Notes: generated from the sequence alone by a model not told the origin. A DNA stretch of 59,892 nt from Pseudomonas sp. ACM7 (GCF_004136015.1 NZ_CP024866.1:2426638-2486529); one strand, 5' to 3'. Counted from the first letter of the stretch, positions 8,496 through 18,141 are shown. Program-made: numbers and translations.

Positions 8496-9314
8496 TTATG
8501 GGGTTTCGATGCGCCGCTGCAGCAAGTTGATCAGCAGCAACAGGACGAAAGAAACCACCAGCATCAGTACACCAATGGACGTGGCGCCGGTGTAATCGTA
8601 CTGGTCAAGTTTGACCATGATCAGCAGCGGCAGGATCTCGGTTTTCATCGGCATGTTGCCGGCGATGAAAATCACCGAACCGTACTCGCCGACCCCGCGG
8701 GCAAAGGCCAACGCGAAACCGGTCAGCCAGGCTGGCAGCAGCGCGGGCACCAGAATATGGCGGAAAACCTGTAACGGTTTTGCACCCAGGCACGCCGCCG
8801 CTTCTTCCACTTCACGCGGGATATCAGCCAATACTGGCTGTACGGTACGTACTACGAATGGAAGTGTCACAAAAGTGAGGGCAAGGGTGATGCCGAGAGG
8901 GGTATATGCGATCTTGAAACCCAGGTCCGCTGCGAACTGACCCACCAAACCGGTGGGGGTGTACAACGCAGTCAGTGCGATACCGGCCACGGCAGTGGGC
9001 AACGCGAAGGGCAAGTCGATCATCGCGTCGATGACTTTGCGTCCCGGGAAGGTATAGCGCACCAGCACCCAGGCCAGCAGCGTGCCGATGATACCGTTGA
9101 TAATCGCGGCATAGAGCGCGGTGCCGAAGCTGAGCTTCAACGCCGCCAGCACCCGTGGCGCCGAGATAATCGCCCAGAACTGGTCCCAGGTGAGTTGAGC
9201 GGCATGCACGAACATCGCCGCCAGTGGAATGAGCACAATCAGGCTGAGGTACACCAAGGTGTAGCCCAGCGTCAGCCCGAAGCCGGGTATGACGGGGGAG
9301 ATACGACGCGACAT
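8496..9314 (-). CDS. cysT: Sulfate ABC transporter permease CysT
   Basis: A 272-residue permease. It starts MSRRISPVIPGFGLTLGYTL, as CysT/CysU proteins do, which is why 9314 is chosen over the longer frame that runs back through a REP element. The EAA loop is EVEEAAACLGAKPLQVFRHILVPALLPAWLTG. It contains about six transmembrane helices. A REP pair separates it from sbp, so the permease genes may be transcribed at a different level from the binding protein. Confidence 0.95.
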   Translation of the reverse strand: MSRRISPVIPGFGLTLGYTLVYLSLIVLIPLAAMFVHAAQLTWDQFWAIISAPRVLAALKLSFGTALYAAIINGIIGTLLAWVLVRYTFPGRKVIDAMIDLPFALPTAVAGIALTALYTPTGLVGQFAADLGFKIAYTPLGITLALTFVTLPFVVRTVQPVLADIPREVEEAAACLGAKPLQVFRHILVPALLPAWLTGFALAFARGVGEYGSVIFIAGNMPMKTEILPLLIMVKLDQYDYTGATSIGVLMLVVSFVLLLLINLLQRRIETP

Positions 9315-9380
9315 AAAAGTCCTTGGTTGAGAACGCGCTAAGCCCCGACGGTGAAATCGGGGCCCGTTGGTGCGTAACCT

Positions 9381-9469
9381 GTGGGAGCGGGCTTGCTCGC
9401 GAAAGCGGTGTGTCAGACAACATCGATACTGACTGTGCCGCCGTCTTCGCGAGCAAGCCCGCTCCCACA
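9381..9469. repeat. REP inverted pair between sbp and cysT
   Basis: GTGGGAGCGGGCTTGCTCGC and its complement, 35-40 bp apart, within the 184-bp gap between sbp and cysT. Intra-operon REPs can protect the upstream mRNA (here sbp) from 3' exonucleases, giving more binding protein than permease; that is inference for this case. Confidence 0.88.
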
Positions 9470-9498
9470 TGAATTGCGTTTAACTGATCGTTTTCAGG

Positions 9499-10512
9499 TT
9501 ATTGCGCCTGATAAATCTGGTCGAACACGCCACCATCGTTGAAGAATTTCGGTTGAGCGGTTTTCCAGCCGCCGAAATCCTTGTCGATGGTCACCAGATC
9601 CAGTGTCGGGAACTGTTTGGCGTACTTGGCGGCAACATCCTTGTCACGTGGACGATAGAAGTTTTTTGCCGCGATTTCCTGGCCGGCCGGGCTGTACAGG
9701 TGCTTGAGGTACGCTTCGGCGATCTCGGTGTTGCCCTTTTTCTCGGCGTTCTTGTCGACCACGGCTACCGGAGGTTCGGCGAGGATCGACAGCGAAGGCA
9801 CGACAATGTCGAACTTGTCAGCGCCGCCGTCTTCTTTCAGGGCCAGGAAGGCTTCGTTTTCCCAGGCCAGCAACACGTCGCCCTGACCGTTGTTGACGAA
9901 GGTAATGGTCGAACCGCGAGCACCGGTGTCCAGCACAGGAACGTGCTTGAACAGGGTTTGCACGTATTCCTTGGCTTTCGCTTCGTTACCGCCATTGGCT
10001 TTCAGGCCATAGGCCCACGCCGCGAGGAAGTTCCAGCGTGCTCCGCCGGAGGTTTTCGGGTTCGGGGTGATAACTTCCACGCCGTTTTTGGTCAGGTCGC
10101 CCCAGTCCTTGATGCCTTTAGGGTTGCCCTTGCGCACAAGGAACACGATGGTCGAGGTGTAAGGCGTGCTCGCTTCCGGCAGACGCTTCTGCCAATCCGC
10201 TGGCAGGGTCTTGCCGAGTTTGGCGATTTCATCGATGTCACCGGCCAGGGCCAAGGTCACCACGTCGGCACGCAGACCGTCGATCACTGCCCGGCCCTGC
10301 TTGCCCGAACCACCGTGGGACTGCTGGATTTTCACGCTGTCGCCGGCGTGGTCTTTCTGCCAGAACTTGACGAATTCGGCGTTGTAGTCCTGATACAGCT
10401 CGCGAGTCGGGTCGTACGACACGTTAAGCAGCTCGTAATCCTTGGCAACCGCGGAACCAGCAAAAAGGGCACTGGCCAGGGCGGCCAAAGCGAAATGACG
10501 AATCGACGACAT
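9499..10512 (-). CDS. sbp: Periplasmic sulfate-binding protein
   Basis: A 337-residue protein with a clean signal peptide (cleavage after AVA, residue 23). The mature protein begins [21 protein letters not shown], the classic Sbp/CysP start. Ligand-contact segments SHGGSGKQ and [11 protein letters not shown] are present. It delivers sulfate to the CysTWA importer encoded downstream. The ATG is preceded by AGGAG. Transcription probably starts upstream of oscA or in the oscA-sbp gap and should respond to CysB and sulfur starvation. Confidence 0.96.
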   Translation of the reverse strand: MSSIRHFALAALASALFAGSAVAKDYELLNVSYDPTRELYQDYNAEFVKFWQKDHAGDSVKIQQSHGGSGKQGRAVIDGLRADVVTLALAGDIDEIAKLGKTLPADWQKRLPEASTPYTSTIVFLVRKGNPKGIKDWGDLTKNGVEVITPNPKTSGGARWNFLAAWAYGLKANGGNEAKAKEYVQTLFKHVPVLDTGARGSTITFVNNGQGDVLLAWENEAFLALKEDGGADKFDIVVPSLSILAEPPVAVVDKNAEKKGNTEIAEAYLKHLYSPAGQEIAAKNFYRPRDKDVAAKYAKQFPTLDLVTIDKDFGGWKTAQPKFFNDGGVFDQIYQAQ

Positions 10513-10575
10513 GGTGAAAGCTCCTGGAATTCTGTTTGTAATGGCTTTTTATGGTCTGGAATCGGGGTTGCCTGT

Positions 10576-10646
10576 CAAAGATCGCAGCCTTCGGCAGCTC
10601 CTACACAAAGCCCCCCGTAGGAGCTGCCGCAGGCTGCGATCTTTTG
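10576..10646. repeat. REP inverted pair, GTAGGAGCTGCC type
   Basis: CAAAGATCGCAGCC...GGCAGCTCCTAC followed after about 11 bp by the complementary arm. It lies in the gap between oscA and sbp. Confidence 0.88.
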
Positions 10647-10655
10647 ATCTTTGTT

Positions 10656-10838
10656 TCAGCTCGGTTTGTTGCTCGGGTTCTGCAACCGGAATTTCTCTTT
10701 GCGTTCGATCTGGACCACCTGGGCGTTATGCACGGTGATTTCCACTGCGCCAAAACGCAGATCGCGCAAGGCGCTCTGGATCTCACGCAAAATGGTTGCT
10801 TCGTCCTGGCCGTCAACGCTACGCAGGGATGCGCTCAT
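10656..10838 (-). CDS. oscA: OscA, small sulfur-starvation response protein
   Basis: A 60-residue YezD-family protein containing ILREIQSALRDLRFGAVEITVHNAQVVQIERKEKFRL. In Pseudomonas, OscA is encoded just upstream of sbp-cysTWA and is needed for growth on organosulfur compounds under chromate stress; the location here is the same. It is predicted soluble with an alpha/beta fold and no known catalytic motif. The ATG at 10838 is preceded by GGAG. A perfect AT-rich inverted repeat 82 bp upstream may be its control site. Confidence 0.88.
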   Translation of the reverse strand: MSASLRSVDGQDEATILREIQSALRDLRFGAVEITVHNAQVVQIERKEKFRLQNPSNKPS

Positions 10839-10919
10839 GGTGCTGCTCCTTCAACTAGAGGTTGCCTGGCAGTGGCGAGACTGCTTGCGGCGTGGGACCA
10901 ATAGTAGATAAGCGCGGAT

Positions 10920-10944
10920 ATTCTTAAAAAGACTATTTAAGAAT
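10920..10944 (-). promoter_or_regulatory. Perfect inverted repeat upstream of oscA
   Basis: ATTCTTAAA (10920-10928), 7-bp spacer, TTTAAGAAT (10936-10944). It is an isolated AT-rich palindrome in the 139-bp gap between oscA and the GGDEF/EAL gene. Its place ahead of a sulfur-starvation operon suggests a CysB-type or other operator; that is inference. Confidence 0.45.
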
Positions 10945-10977
10945 TTTAATATAACCAAAAGACCAATCGAAGACCGA

Positions 10978-12915
10978 TCAGTGCTGAAGAATCAGTGGAG
11001 CACGCTTCCAATCCAGCTGCCCGGCCGGCACCGGCCGCCCAAACCAGTAGCCCTGCCCCAGATCGCAATCGTGTTCGAGCAGGAAGCCCGCCTGCTCGAC
11101 CTGCTCGATCCCCTCGGCATGAACCTGCATTCCCATGCTCTGGGCCAGCGCGATGATCACCCGCACAATCGCCGCGTCATCCTCATCCCACGGCAACCCG
11201 GCAACGAAGCCCTGGTCGATCTTGAGTTTCTGTACCGGCATTCGCTTGAGGCGCAGTAACGACGAATAGCCTGTACCGAAGTCATCGATGGCCAGCCGAA
11301 CTCCTAATTCACGCAACCTGTGCATCTGCTCCAGTGCGTCTTCCGGGTCATCCATCACAGCGCTCTCGGTAACTTCCAGCTCCAGACAGGCAGGATCCAG
11401 CCCGGTTTCGTTCAGCACCTTCGCCACCTGCCCAAACAACTCACGGCGGGCGAACAATCGAGAAGAAACATTCACCGCGACAAACGACAACACCACCCCG
11501 GCCTGCTGCCACCGGCACATCTGCTCACACCCTTGGCGCATCACCCAGGCATCAATTTCGGCGATCAGACCGGTGCGCTCGGCAATGGGAATGAATTCTG
11601 CCGGCGACACCAACCCTCGCTGTGGATGCTCCCAGCGCACCAATGCCTCAACGCCGATCAGGCGGCTGGTCTTGAGGTCGTGAACCGGCTGGTAATAAAC
11701 CCGCAACTCCTGCTGCTCCAGCGCACGGCGCAATTCGAATGCAGTCTCGACCCGTTGCTGGGCATGGGCGGTCAATTCTTCGGTATAGAGGGCGTAGCCG
11801 TTGCGGCCGGCACCCTTGGCCTTGAACAGCGCCGAGTCGGAGTTGCGCAACAGCTGCTCGGCACTCAAGGCGTCGCCGGGGAACAGGCTGATGCCGACGC
11901 TGATATTGACGAACAACTGATGCCCGTCGATCTGGAACGGCTCTTTGAGGCCATCGATGATCCGCTGAGCCAGCGCCGCCGCGTGCACCATTTGCGGACA
12001 GCTTTCAGCCAGCACGGCGAACTCGTCGCCGCCAAGGCGTGCCAGCGTGATTCCCGGACCGACCATCGCTTTCAAACGCTCGGCCACGCCCTTGAGCAAC
12101 TGGTCCCCAATGCTATGCCCGAGGCTGTCGTTAATCATCTTGAAGTGATCAAGATCGATCATCAGTAACGCGCAGCCGCGCTTGTGGATCTGCGCCGAAG
12201 CCAGGGCCTGCTCGGTGCGGTCGGTGAACAGCAAACGGTTGGGCAGATCGGTCAGCGGATCGTAGTGAGCCAGGTGCGTCAGCTCATGTTCAGAGTTCTT
12301 GATTGCGCTAATGTCGGAAAACACTGCCACGTAATGGCTGCGCCGCCCTCTCTCGTCGTCAATGACGCGGATTGTCTGCCATTGCGGGTAGATCTCGCCG
12401 CTTTTGCGGCGGTTCCAGATTTCCCCGCTCCACTCGCCGGTGCTGGTGAGTGTCGCGAACATCGCCTGGTAGAAAGCCGGCGGGTGATGACCGGACTTGA
12501 ACAGGCTGGGGCGCTGGCCGAGCACCTCCTCGCTCCGATAGCCGGTAATTGCCATGAAGGCCCGGTTTACATGGACGATCAACCCTTTGTTGTCGGTGAC
12601 CAGCACCCCTTCACGTGTGCAATCGAACACCGCGGCCGCTTGACGCAAACGCTCGTGGTCTTCAGTGCGTTCACGCAATTTTGCGCCGATCCCCAGGCAA
12701 CGGAACAATCGCGCCCGAGCGAGAAAAATCAAACCGGCGCTGAATACCACCCAGGCGTAACCGTTGATCAGTTGCCATCGCATTAGCTCAGCGGAGCTAT
12801 CGAAGAAACTGTTCAATAAATAACCGCTAAACAGCAGCCAACCTACAGAAACCAGAAGGTAAAGCAGCGCTGCACGCAAAGCATCGCGATAGGTGGCAGA
12901 CATTCGGCTGTCCAT
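10978..12915 (-). CDS. pipA: PAS-GGDEF-EAL c-di-GMP protein (PipA/PA0285-like)
   Basis: A 645-residue inner-membrane protein. Two transmembrane segments near the N-terminus (about 14-33 and 50-68) are followed by a PAS domain (about 90-205, with TREGVLVTDNKGLIVHVNRAF), a GGDEF domain (about 212-375) with intact RLGGDEF, and an EAL domain (about 385-635) with EALVRW and a conserved DDFGTGYSSL loop. Both catalytic signatures look functional, so synthesis or breakdown of c-di-GMP cannot be decided here; the syntenic P. aeruginosa PA0285 is described as a phosphodiesterase. The ATG at 12915 follows AAGGGA. Next to desA and oscA the order matches that species. Confidence 0.85.
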   Translation of the reverse strand: MDSRMSATYRDALRAALLYLLVSVGWLLFSGYLLNSFFDSSAELMRWQLINGYAWVVFSAGLIFLARARLFRCLGIGAKLRERTEDHERLRQAAAVFDCTREGVLVTDNKGLIVHVNRAFMAITGYRSEEVLGQRPSLFKSGHHPPAFYQAMFATLTSTGEWSGEIWNRRKSGEIYPQWQTIRVIDDERGRRSHYVAVFSDISAIKNSEHELTHLAHYDPLTDLPNRLLFTDRTEQALASAQIHKRGCALLMIDLDHFKMINDSLGHSIGDQLLKGVAERLKAMVGPGITLARLGGDEFAVLAESCPQMVHAAALAQRIIDGLKEPFQIDGHQLFVNISVGISLFPGDALSAEQLLRNSDSALFKAKGAGRNGYALYTEELTAHAQQRVETAFELRRALEQQELRVYYQPVHDLKTSRLIGVEALVRWEHPQRGLVSPAEFIPIAERTGLIAEIDAWVMRQGCEQMCRWQQAGVVLSFVAVNVSSRLFARRELFGQVAKVLNETGLDPACLELEVTESAVMDDPEDALEQMHRLRELGVRLAIDDFGTGYSSLLRLKRMPVQKLKIDQGFVAGLPWDEDDAAIVRVIIALAQSMGMQVHAEGIEQVEQAGFLLEHDCDLGQGYWFGRPVPAGQLDWKRAPLILQH

Positions 12916-12935
12916 GTCCCTTCAAAAAGGATGGA

Positions 12936-12941
12936 ATTATA
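12936..12941 (-). promoter_or_regulatory. Candidate -10 box of the pipA-like gene
   Basis: On the minus strand this reads TATAAT, 21 bp upstream of the ATG at 12915. No good -35 is seen, so the call rests on the -10 match alone. Confidence 0.35.
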
Positions 12942-13050
12942 GTTTAAAGAAACATCCAGCCACTCTTATCTGAAAGGGCGACTGGTTTTATCTGTGGGCT
13001 AAGTGATAATGCAACGGCTGTTTTTTTATTTATCGAGGGCCCAATAGCCT

Positions 13051-14235
13051 ATGTGGTACGAAGGTTTTCTCGGCTTGTCGCCCTGGTCACTGGTGGCAGT
13101 CACCCTGCTGATGACCCACGTGACGATCATCGGCGTCACGGTCTATCTGCATCGTTATTCAGCCCATCGCTCGCTTGAGCTCAATGCCGGCCTGAAACAT
13201 TTCTTCCGCTTCTGGCTGTGGCTGACCACGGCACAGAACACCCGTGAGTGGACCGCTATCCACCGCAAGCACCACGCCAAATGCGAAACCGTCGATGACC
13301 CGCACAGCCCGGTCATCAAGGGCCTGTCCACCGTTCTGCGCAAAGGCGCCGAGCTGTACCGTGCCGAGGCGGAAAACCCCGAGACCCTGCGCATCTATGG
13401 CAAGAACTGCCCCGAAGACTGGATCGAACGCAACCTGTACAGCCGTTTCCCCCTGCTGGGCGTGGCGATCATGGGCGTTATCGACCTGTTGCTGTTCGGC
13501 ACCATCGGCATCACCATCTGGGCGATCCAGATGATGTGGATCCCGGTCTGGGCCGCCGGTGTGGTCAATGGCCTGGGCCATGCCATCGGCTACCGCAACT
13601 TCGAATGCCGCGATGCGGCGACCAATCTGGTGCCGTGGGGCATCCTGATCGGCGGCGAAGAACTGCATAACAACCATCACACCTACCCTAATTCGGCAAA
13701 ACTGTCGGTGAAGAAGTGGGAATTCGATCTCGGCTGGGCCTGGATCCAGGTCTTCAGCTTCCTGCGTCTGGCCAAGGTTCAGCGGGTCGCGCCCATCGCC
13801 CATCGGGTCGAAGGCAAAGGCAACCTGGACATGGACACCGCCATGGCGATCCTCAACAACCGCTTCCAGATCATGGCCCAGTACCGCAAATTGGTGATCG
13901 CACCGCTGGTCAAACAAGAGCTGGAAAAGGTCGATCACTCGGTCCGTCACCAGTTCCACCGCGCCAAGCGCCTGCTCTCGCGGGAAACCAGCCTGCTGGA
14001 TGACAAACACCACATTCGCATCCAGACCATGCTCGAGCACAGTCAGGCGCTGAAGGTAATTTACGAGAAACGCCTGGCCTTGCAGCAGATCTGGGTCAAG
14101 ACCAGCTCAAATGGTCACGACATGCTGGCCGCCATCAAGGATTGGGTACACGAAGCCGAAGCCAGCGGGATTCAATCCCTGCGCGACTTTGCCGATCAGT
14201 TGAAAACCTACTCCCTGCGCCCCGCCGCTGTCTGA
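13051..14235 (+). CDS. desA: DesA-type delta-9 fatty-acid desaturase
   Basis: A 394-residue acyl-lipid/acyl-CoA-type membrane desaturase. Histidine boxes are HRYSAHR (34-40), HRKHH (71-75) and HNNHH (about 206-210), with hydrophobic segments around residues 10-30 and 145-175. The family introduces the delta-9 double bond into membrane phospholipid acyl chains. The C-terminal 130 residues are hydrophilic and helical. The gene is divergent from the pipA-like gene across 135 bp, exactly as PA0286 is in P. aeruginosa. A GAGGG sequence precedes the ATG. Confidence 0.92.
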   Translation: MWYEGFLGLSPWSLVAVTLLMTHVTIIGVTVYLHRYSAHRSLELNAGLKHFFRFWLWLTTAQNTREWTAIHRKHHAKCETVDDPHSPVIKGLSTVLRKGAELYRAEAENPETLRIYGKNCPEDWIERNLYSRFPLLGVAIMGVIDLLLFGTIGITIWAIQMMWIPVWAAGVVNGLGHAIGYRNFECRDAATNLVPWGILIGGEELHNNHHTYPNSAKLSVKKWEFDLGWAWIQVFSFLRLAKVQRVAPIAHRVEGKGNLDMDTAMAILNNRFQIMAQYRKLVIAPLVKQELEKVDHSVRHQFHRAKRLLSRETSLLDDKHHIRIQTMLEHSQALKVIYEKRLALQQIWVKTSSNGHDMLAAIKDWVHEAEASGIQSLRDFADQLKTYSLRPAAV

Positions 14236-14382
14236 CGCCGTTGATCGGTGCGCCTCGTTCGTGGGCGCACCCTTCGGAACTTAGCTCCAAATCCCCTATC
14301 TCAAAGACACTTCGCCATCCAGGCGGGCCATGGTATTGGTCGCTTTCGAACCTCGAGCGGCACACGCCCTTTGAGAGTGTCG

Positions 14383-15372
14383 ATGGTCAATAAAAGCCTG
14401 CAAGACTCATCCCTCCAGCAGTGGCCCGAGGCCGCGCAAACCTTGCTGGCGCTGATGCATGCACAAGGCGAAGTGGCGCGCCTGAGCGAACGCGAACAAC
14501 TGTTCAGCGCTCTGCTGGTGAGCGTCAACGCGGTGCTTTGGGCCTTCGACTGGGAATCCCGTCGGGTGCTCTATGTCAGCCCCGCGTATGAACGGATTTT
14601 CGGCCGCTCCGCAGGCTTGTTGCTGTCCGACTATAACCAATGGCGCGACAGCATTTACCCCGACGATCTGGACTATGCCGAACGCAGCCTGGCCGAAGTA
14701 CTGGTCAAAGGCGCCGATGAAGACCGCGAATACCGAATCATTGCCGCCGACGGCCAGGTCCGCTGGCTCAGTGACAAGTGCTTCATCAACCGTCAGGCCG
14801 AGCCGGGTCAACCGGTGATCATCGTCGGCATTGCCGAAGACATTACTGACAAGAAGCAGATGGAAACCGAGCTGCAACGCCTGGCCACCACCGACGTACT
14901 GACCCAGAGCAGTAACCGCCGACACTTCTTCGACTGCGCCCACCGTGAATTCGAACAGGCACGGAACCAAGGCACGCCGCTGGCATTCCTGCTGCTGGAC
15001 ATCGATGACTTCAAAGTGATCAACGATACCTACGGCCACCAGGAAGGCGACAACGTGCTGCAACGAATCGCCGAGAGCAGTCGCGCGGCTTTGCGTCGCG
15101 GTGATTTGTTCGGGCGAGTTGGCGGTGAGGAATTTGCAGCGGTGTTTCCCGGCTGTGCGCCAGACATGGCCATGCAAGTGGCCGAACGCCTGCAACAGGA
15201 GATTCAGCGCTTAAGTTTCAGCCATGGCGACCAGACGTTCGGCATCACCGTCAGCCAGGGTCTGACCAGCCTCACCGCCGAGGACGAAAGCGTCGACAGC
15301 CTGTTTGCCCGCGCGGATGCGGCAATGTACAAAGCCAAACACCAGGGCAAGAACCGCATCATCTCGGCCTGA
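14383..15372 (+). CDS. PAS-GGDEF diguanylate cyclase (PA0290-like)
   Basis: A 329-residue soluble protein. The PAS domain with PAC (about residues 45-155) contains ESRRVLYVSPAYERIFGRS and ends GIAEDITDKKQ. The GGDEF domain (about 160-325) has the active signature VGGEEF, so it should make c-di-GMP. No transmembrane segment is visible. The start at 14383 has a weak RBS; in-frame TTG (14371) and GTG (14377) codons just upstream are alternatives. The longer upstream frame overlaps the intergenic region and is unlikely. Confidence 0.87.
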   Translation: MVNKSLQDSSLQQWPEAAQTLLALMHAQGEVARLSEREQLFSALLVSVNAVLWAFDWESRRVLYVSPAYERIFGRSAGLLLSDYNQWRDSIYPDDLDYAERSLAEVLVKGADEDREYRIIAADGQVRWLSDKCFINRQAEPGQPVIIVGIAEDITDKKQMETELQRLATTDVLTQSSNRRHFFDCAHREFEQARNQGTPLAFLLLDIDDFKVINDTYGHQEGDNVLQRIAESSRAALRRGDLFGRVGGEEFAAVFPGCAPDMAMQVAERLQQEIQRLSFSHGDQTFGITVSQGLTSLTAEDESVDSLFARADAAMYKAKHQGKNRIISA

Positions 15373-15385
15373 CAGGCTCAACACA

Positions 15386-15490
15386 AACCCCCTGTGGGAG
15401 CGGGCTTGCTCGCGAAGGCGCCGTATCATGCAACATTGATATCGACTGACACGAGGCCTTCGCGAGCAAGCCCGCTCCCACAGGGGGTTT
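15386..15490. repeat. REP inverted pair, GTGGGAGC type
   Basis: AAACCCCCTGTGGGAGCGGG... and its complement ending CCCACAGGGGGTTT, with about 35 bp between. It lies between the convergent ends of the PAS-GGDEF gene and the HDOD gene and probably serves both transcripts. Confidence 0.9.
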
Positions 15491-15499
15491 GGGCAATGG

Positions 15500-16714
15500 C
15501 TACTTTTTGCGCAACCGCATCAATTCCGGCAACCCGATCTTGAGCAACCGCGCCGTCCGGCTCTTCGCCAGTTCCTCAATGCCCTCATGCTCGGTCAGTC
15601 GCGCCAGTTGTGCAGCCATGTTCATCACCAGCGCTTCGCGGGAGTAAACCCCGCCACCGAACTGGTAGACCGCTGCAATCAGCTCTCGCAGCTCCAGCGG
15701 CAGGCGCCAGCGAGTGCGAAGCGCCGAACCATAAGCCGCGCCGAATTCGGCCAGCGCCTCGCCGACCTCCTCCCATTCATCCAGCTCACCACCGGCCTGC
15801 TTCCATTCCTGCAAACACCGCAACAACGCAAGGTCGCCGAGGCGATGCAGCATGCCGGCGCAATAACAACGCTCCTGATCCAGATCCAGCAAGCGCGCCA
15901 GGGTCCGGCCATACTCGGCAGTGCGCAGCGACAGCTCCCAATAGCGCTCGGCATAGTCGGCCAGAAACGGATCACTGAGGCGGGCACTGCGTTTGAGCGC
16001 CAGCCCCAGAATCAGGTTCATGCTTTGCCCGGTGCCGAGGTGGTGCAGCGCCTGGGACAGGGTTTGTACGGCGGCGCCATGGTGCTGGGCCGCGCTGTTG
16101 GCGGCGGCGATCAGCACAGCGGTGACTTGCGGATCGGTGCGGATCTCGTCATGCAGCACGGTCAAATCGAGGCCGTTGGGATTGAGGCTGCGTTTGACCG
16201 CCAACTGCACGTCAGTCATCAGCGGCGCACCGTCCGCAGACTCACGACGACGCTCCAGGTACGCCGACAAGGTGATGCCCGGCGCCAATGAAGGCACCTC
16301 GCAAGACACTTCCTCACCGGCATTGAGCAGCAGATCCTGCAGACGCAGGGTCAGGCTTTCCATGTTCAGGGGTTTGGTCAGGTACGCAGCAGGCGCCAGG
16401 GGCAAGACTTCGCGCACACTGGCGCTGTCATTGCGGCAGCTCATCAGAATGAACGGCAGGGGGGGATTACGTTTGCGCTGGCGGACATTGCGCAAGACAT
16501 TCAAACCATCGACGCCGGGCAACTCCCAGTCGACGATCACCAGGTCGTAAGGATTTTCCGCCAACAGGTGCAGCGCTTCCTGACCATCGGCACACAGATC
16601 CAGCCGCGCGTCGCAGCGCACATTCAACAAAACCTGCTTGAGCAGGTCGCGGGCCCAGGGATCGGCCTCGGCAATCAGCACACGCGGTGCAGCGGGTAAC
16701 ACCACAGCAGTCAT
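15500..16714 (-). CDS. Response regulator with C-terminal HDOD domain
   Basis: A 404-residue protein. The receiver domain (about 10-130) has the phospho-acceptor in LVIVDWELPGVDG, the serine switch in FILMSCRN and the lysine in YLTKPL. The HDOD domain (about 165-375) has the family pattern AAANSAAQHHG... LHHLGTGQSMNLILGLAL and CYCAGMLHRLGDLAL, without a metal-binding HD pair. HDOD response regulators act in chemosensory or stress signalling without a known enzymatic activity. There is no kinase next door. It is separated from gabT by a strong terminator. Confidence 0.85.
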   Translation of the reverse strand: MTAVVLPAAPRVLIAEADPWARDLLKQVLLNVRCDARLDLCADGQEALHLLAENPYDLVIVDWELPGVDGLNVLRNVRQRKRNPPLPFILMSCRNDSASVREVLPLAPAAYLTKPLNMESLTLRLQDLLLNAGEEVSCEVPSLAPGITLSAYLERRRESADGAPLMTDVQLAVKRSLNPNGLDLTVLHDEIRTDPQVTAVLIAAANSAAQHHGAAVQTLSQALHHLGTGQSMNLILGLALKRSARLSDPFLADYAERYWELSLRTAEYGRTLARLLDLDQERCYCAGMLHRLGDLALLRCLQEWKQAGGELDEWEEVGEALAEFGAAYGSALRTRWRLPLELRELIAAVYQFGGGVYSREALVMNMAAQLARLTEHEGIEELAKSRTARLLKIGLPELMRLRKK

Positions 16715-16800
16715 TTACACACTCCAAAGTAGTGCTTGCACCTTAGTCAATGCTGGCCATTCGATACAGCGCATTTGCCATCGATGGGTTCCAGGGACAC

Positions 16801-16828
16801 AAAAAAACCCGCCGAAGCGGGTTTTTTT
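16801..16828. terminator. Rho-independent terminator after gabT
   Basis: AAAAAAACCCGC-CGAA-GCGGGTTTTTTT, a perfect stem with a stable CGAA loop. It is flanked by A and T runs, so it works in both directions; here it ends the minus-strand gabT transcript. Confidence 0.93.
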
Positions 16829-16863
16829 GTCGATCAGTTCACAAATCGATCAGAGCTTGGAAA

Positions 16864-18141
16864 TCACAGCTCGGAGAAGCACTCTTCGATGATTGCCAGA
16901 CCTTTGTCCAGTTGCTCGTCCGGCGAAGTCAGTGGTACCAGGACGCGCAGAACGTTGCCGTATGTGCCGCAGGACAGCAGGATCAGTCCCTTGTCGCGAG
17001 CCTTGGCCACAACGGCGGCTACCGCTGGAGCGTTCGGCTTGTGGCTGTCGCCATCAACGAACAGCTCGACCGCGATCATCGCGCCCAGGGCACGGACTTC
17101 GCCGATCACCGGGTATTTGGCCTGGATGGCTTTCAGGCCAGTGACCAGACGCTCGCCGACAGCTTTGCAACGGTCCAGCAGGTGCTCTTCTTCGAACACT
17201 TCCATTACGGCCAGGGCCGCGGCGCAAGCGATCGGGCTACCGGCGTAGGTGCCACCCAGGCCGCCTGGAGCAATGGCGTCCATGTATTCGGCCTTGCCGC
17301 ACACACCGGCCAGCGGGAAGCCGCCAGCGATGGATTTGGCGAAGGTGGTCAGGTCGGCAGCAACGCCCATCTGTTCCATGGCGAAGAAAGTACCGGTACG
17401 ACCAGCGCCGGTCTGTACTTCGTCAGCGATCAGCAGGATGCCGTGCTGGTCGCACAGCGCGCGCAGACGCTTCATGAACTCTTTAGGCGCGACGTAGAAA
17501 CCGCCTTCGCCCTGAACCGGCTCGATGATGATTGCAGCGATGTCACGCGGCTCGGCGTCGTTCTTGAAGATGCGTTCGATGCTGGCGATCGAATCGTCGA
17601 TGCTCACACCGTGCAGTTCGTTCGGGTACAGCGCGCGGAAGATGCCGCCTGGCATCAGGCCCATGCCGGCCGAGTAAGGCACGACTTTACCGGTCAGGCC
17701 CAGGGTCATCATGGTGCGACCGTGGTACGCGCCGGTGAAGGCAATCACGCCGGCACGGCCAGTGGCGGCACGGGCGATTTTCACGGCGTTTTCCACGGCT
17801 TCGGAGCCGGTGGTCACCAGCAGGGTTTTCTTGGCGAAATCACCCGGCACCTTGGCGTTGATTTTTTCGCACACTTCTACGTACGGTTCGTAAGCCAGTA
17901 CCTGGAAGCACGTGTGGGTCAGCTTGTTCAACTGCTCGGTCACGGCGGCGATGATTTTCGGGTGCACGTGGCCGGTGTTCAGTACAGCGATACCGCCGGC
18001 GAAGTCGATGAACTCGCGACCTTCAACGTCGGTCACGGTGGCGTTCTTCGCGGACTCGGCGAAGATCGGGTGAATCTGGCCAACACCGCGTGGTACAGCG
18101 GCTTCGCGGCGTTTCATCAGGGATGCGTTAGTCTTGCTCAT
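16864..18141 (-). CDS. gabT: 4-aminobutyrate aminotransferase
   Basis: A 425-residue class III PLP-dependent aminotransferase, the normal GabT length. It converts GABA and 2-oxoglutarate to succinic semialdehyde and glutamate. The PLP region is clear: TTGSEAVENAVKIARAATGR, IADEVQTGAGRTG, and the Schiff-base lysine in TFAKSIAGGFPLAG. The start at 18141 (MSKTNASLMKRR) follows GAGGA at good spacing. It lies 183 bp downstream of gabD, on the same strand. Confidence 0.95.
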   Translation of the reverse strand: MSKTNASLMKRREAAVPRGVGQIHPIFAESAKNATVTDVEGREFIDFAGGIAVLNTGHVHPKIIAAVTEQLNKLTHTCFQVLAYEPYVEVCEKINAKVPGDFAKKTLLVTTGSEAVENAVKIARAATGRAGVIAFTGAYHGRTMMTLGLTGKVVPYSAGMGLMPGGIFRALYPNELHGVSIDDSIASIERIFKNDAEPRDIAAIIIEPVQGEGGFYVAPKEFMKRLRALCDQHGILLIADEVQTGAGRTGTFFAMEQMGVAADLTTFAKSIAGGFPLAGVCGKAEYMDAIAPGGLGGTYAGSPIACAAALAVMEVFEEEHLLDRCKAVGERLVTGLKAIQAKYPVIGEVRALGAMIAVELFVDGDSHKPNAPAVAAVVAKARDKGLILLSCGTYGNVLRVLVPLTSPDEQLDKGLAIIEECFSEL

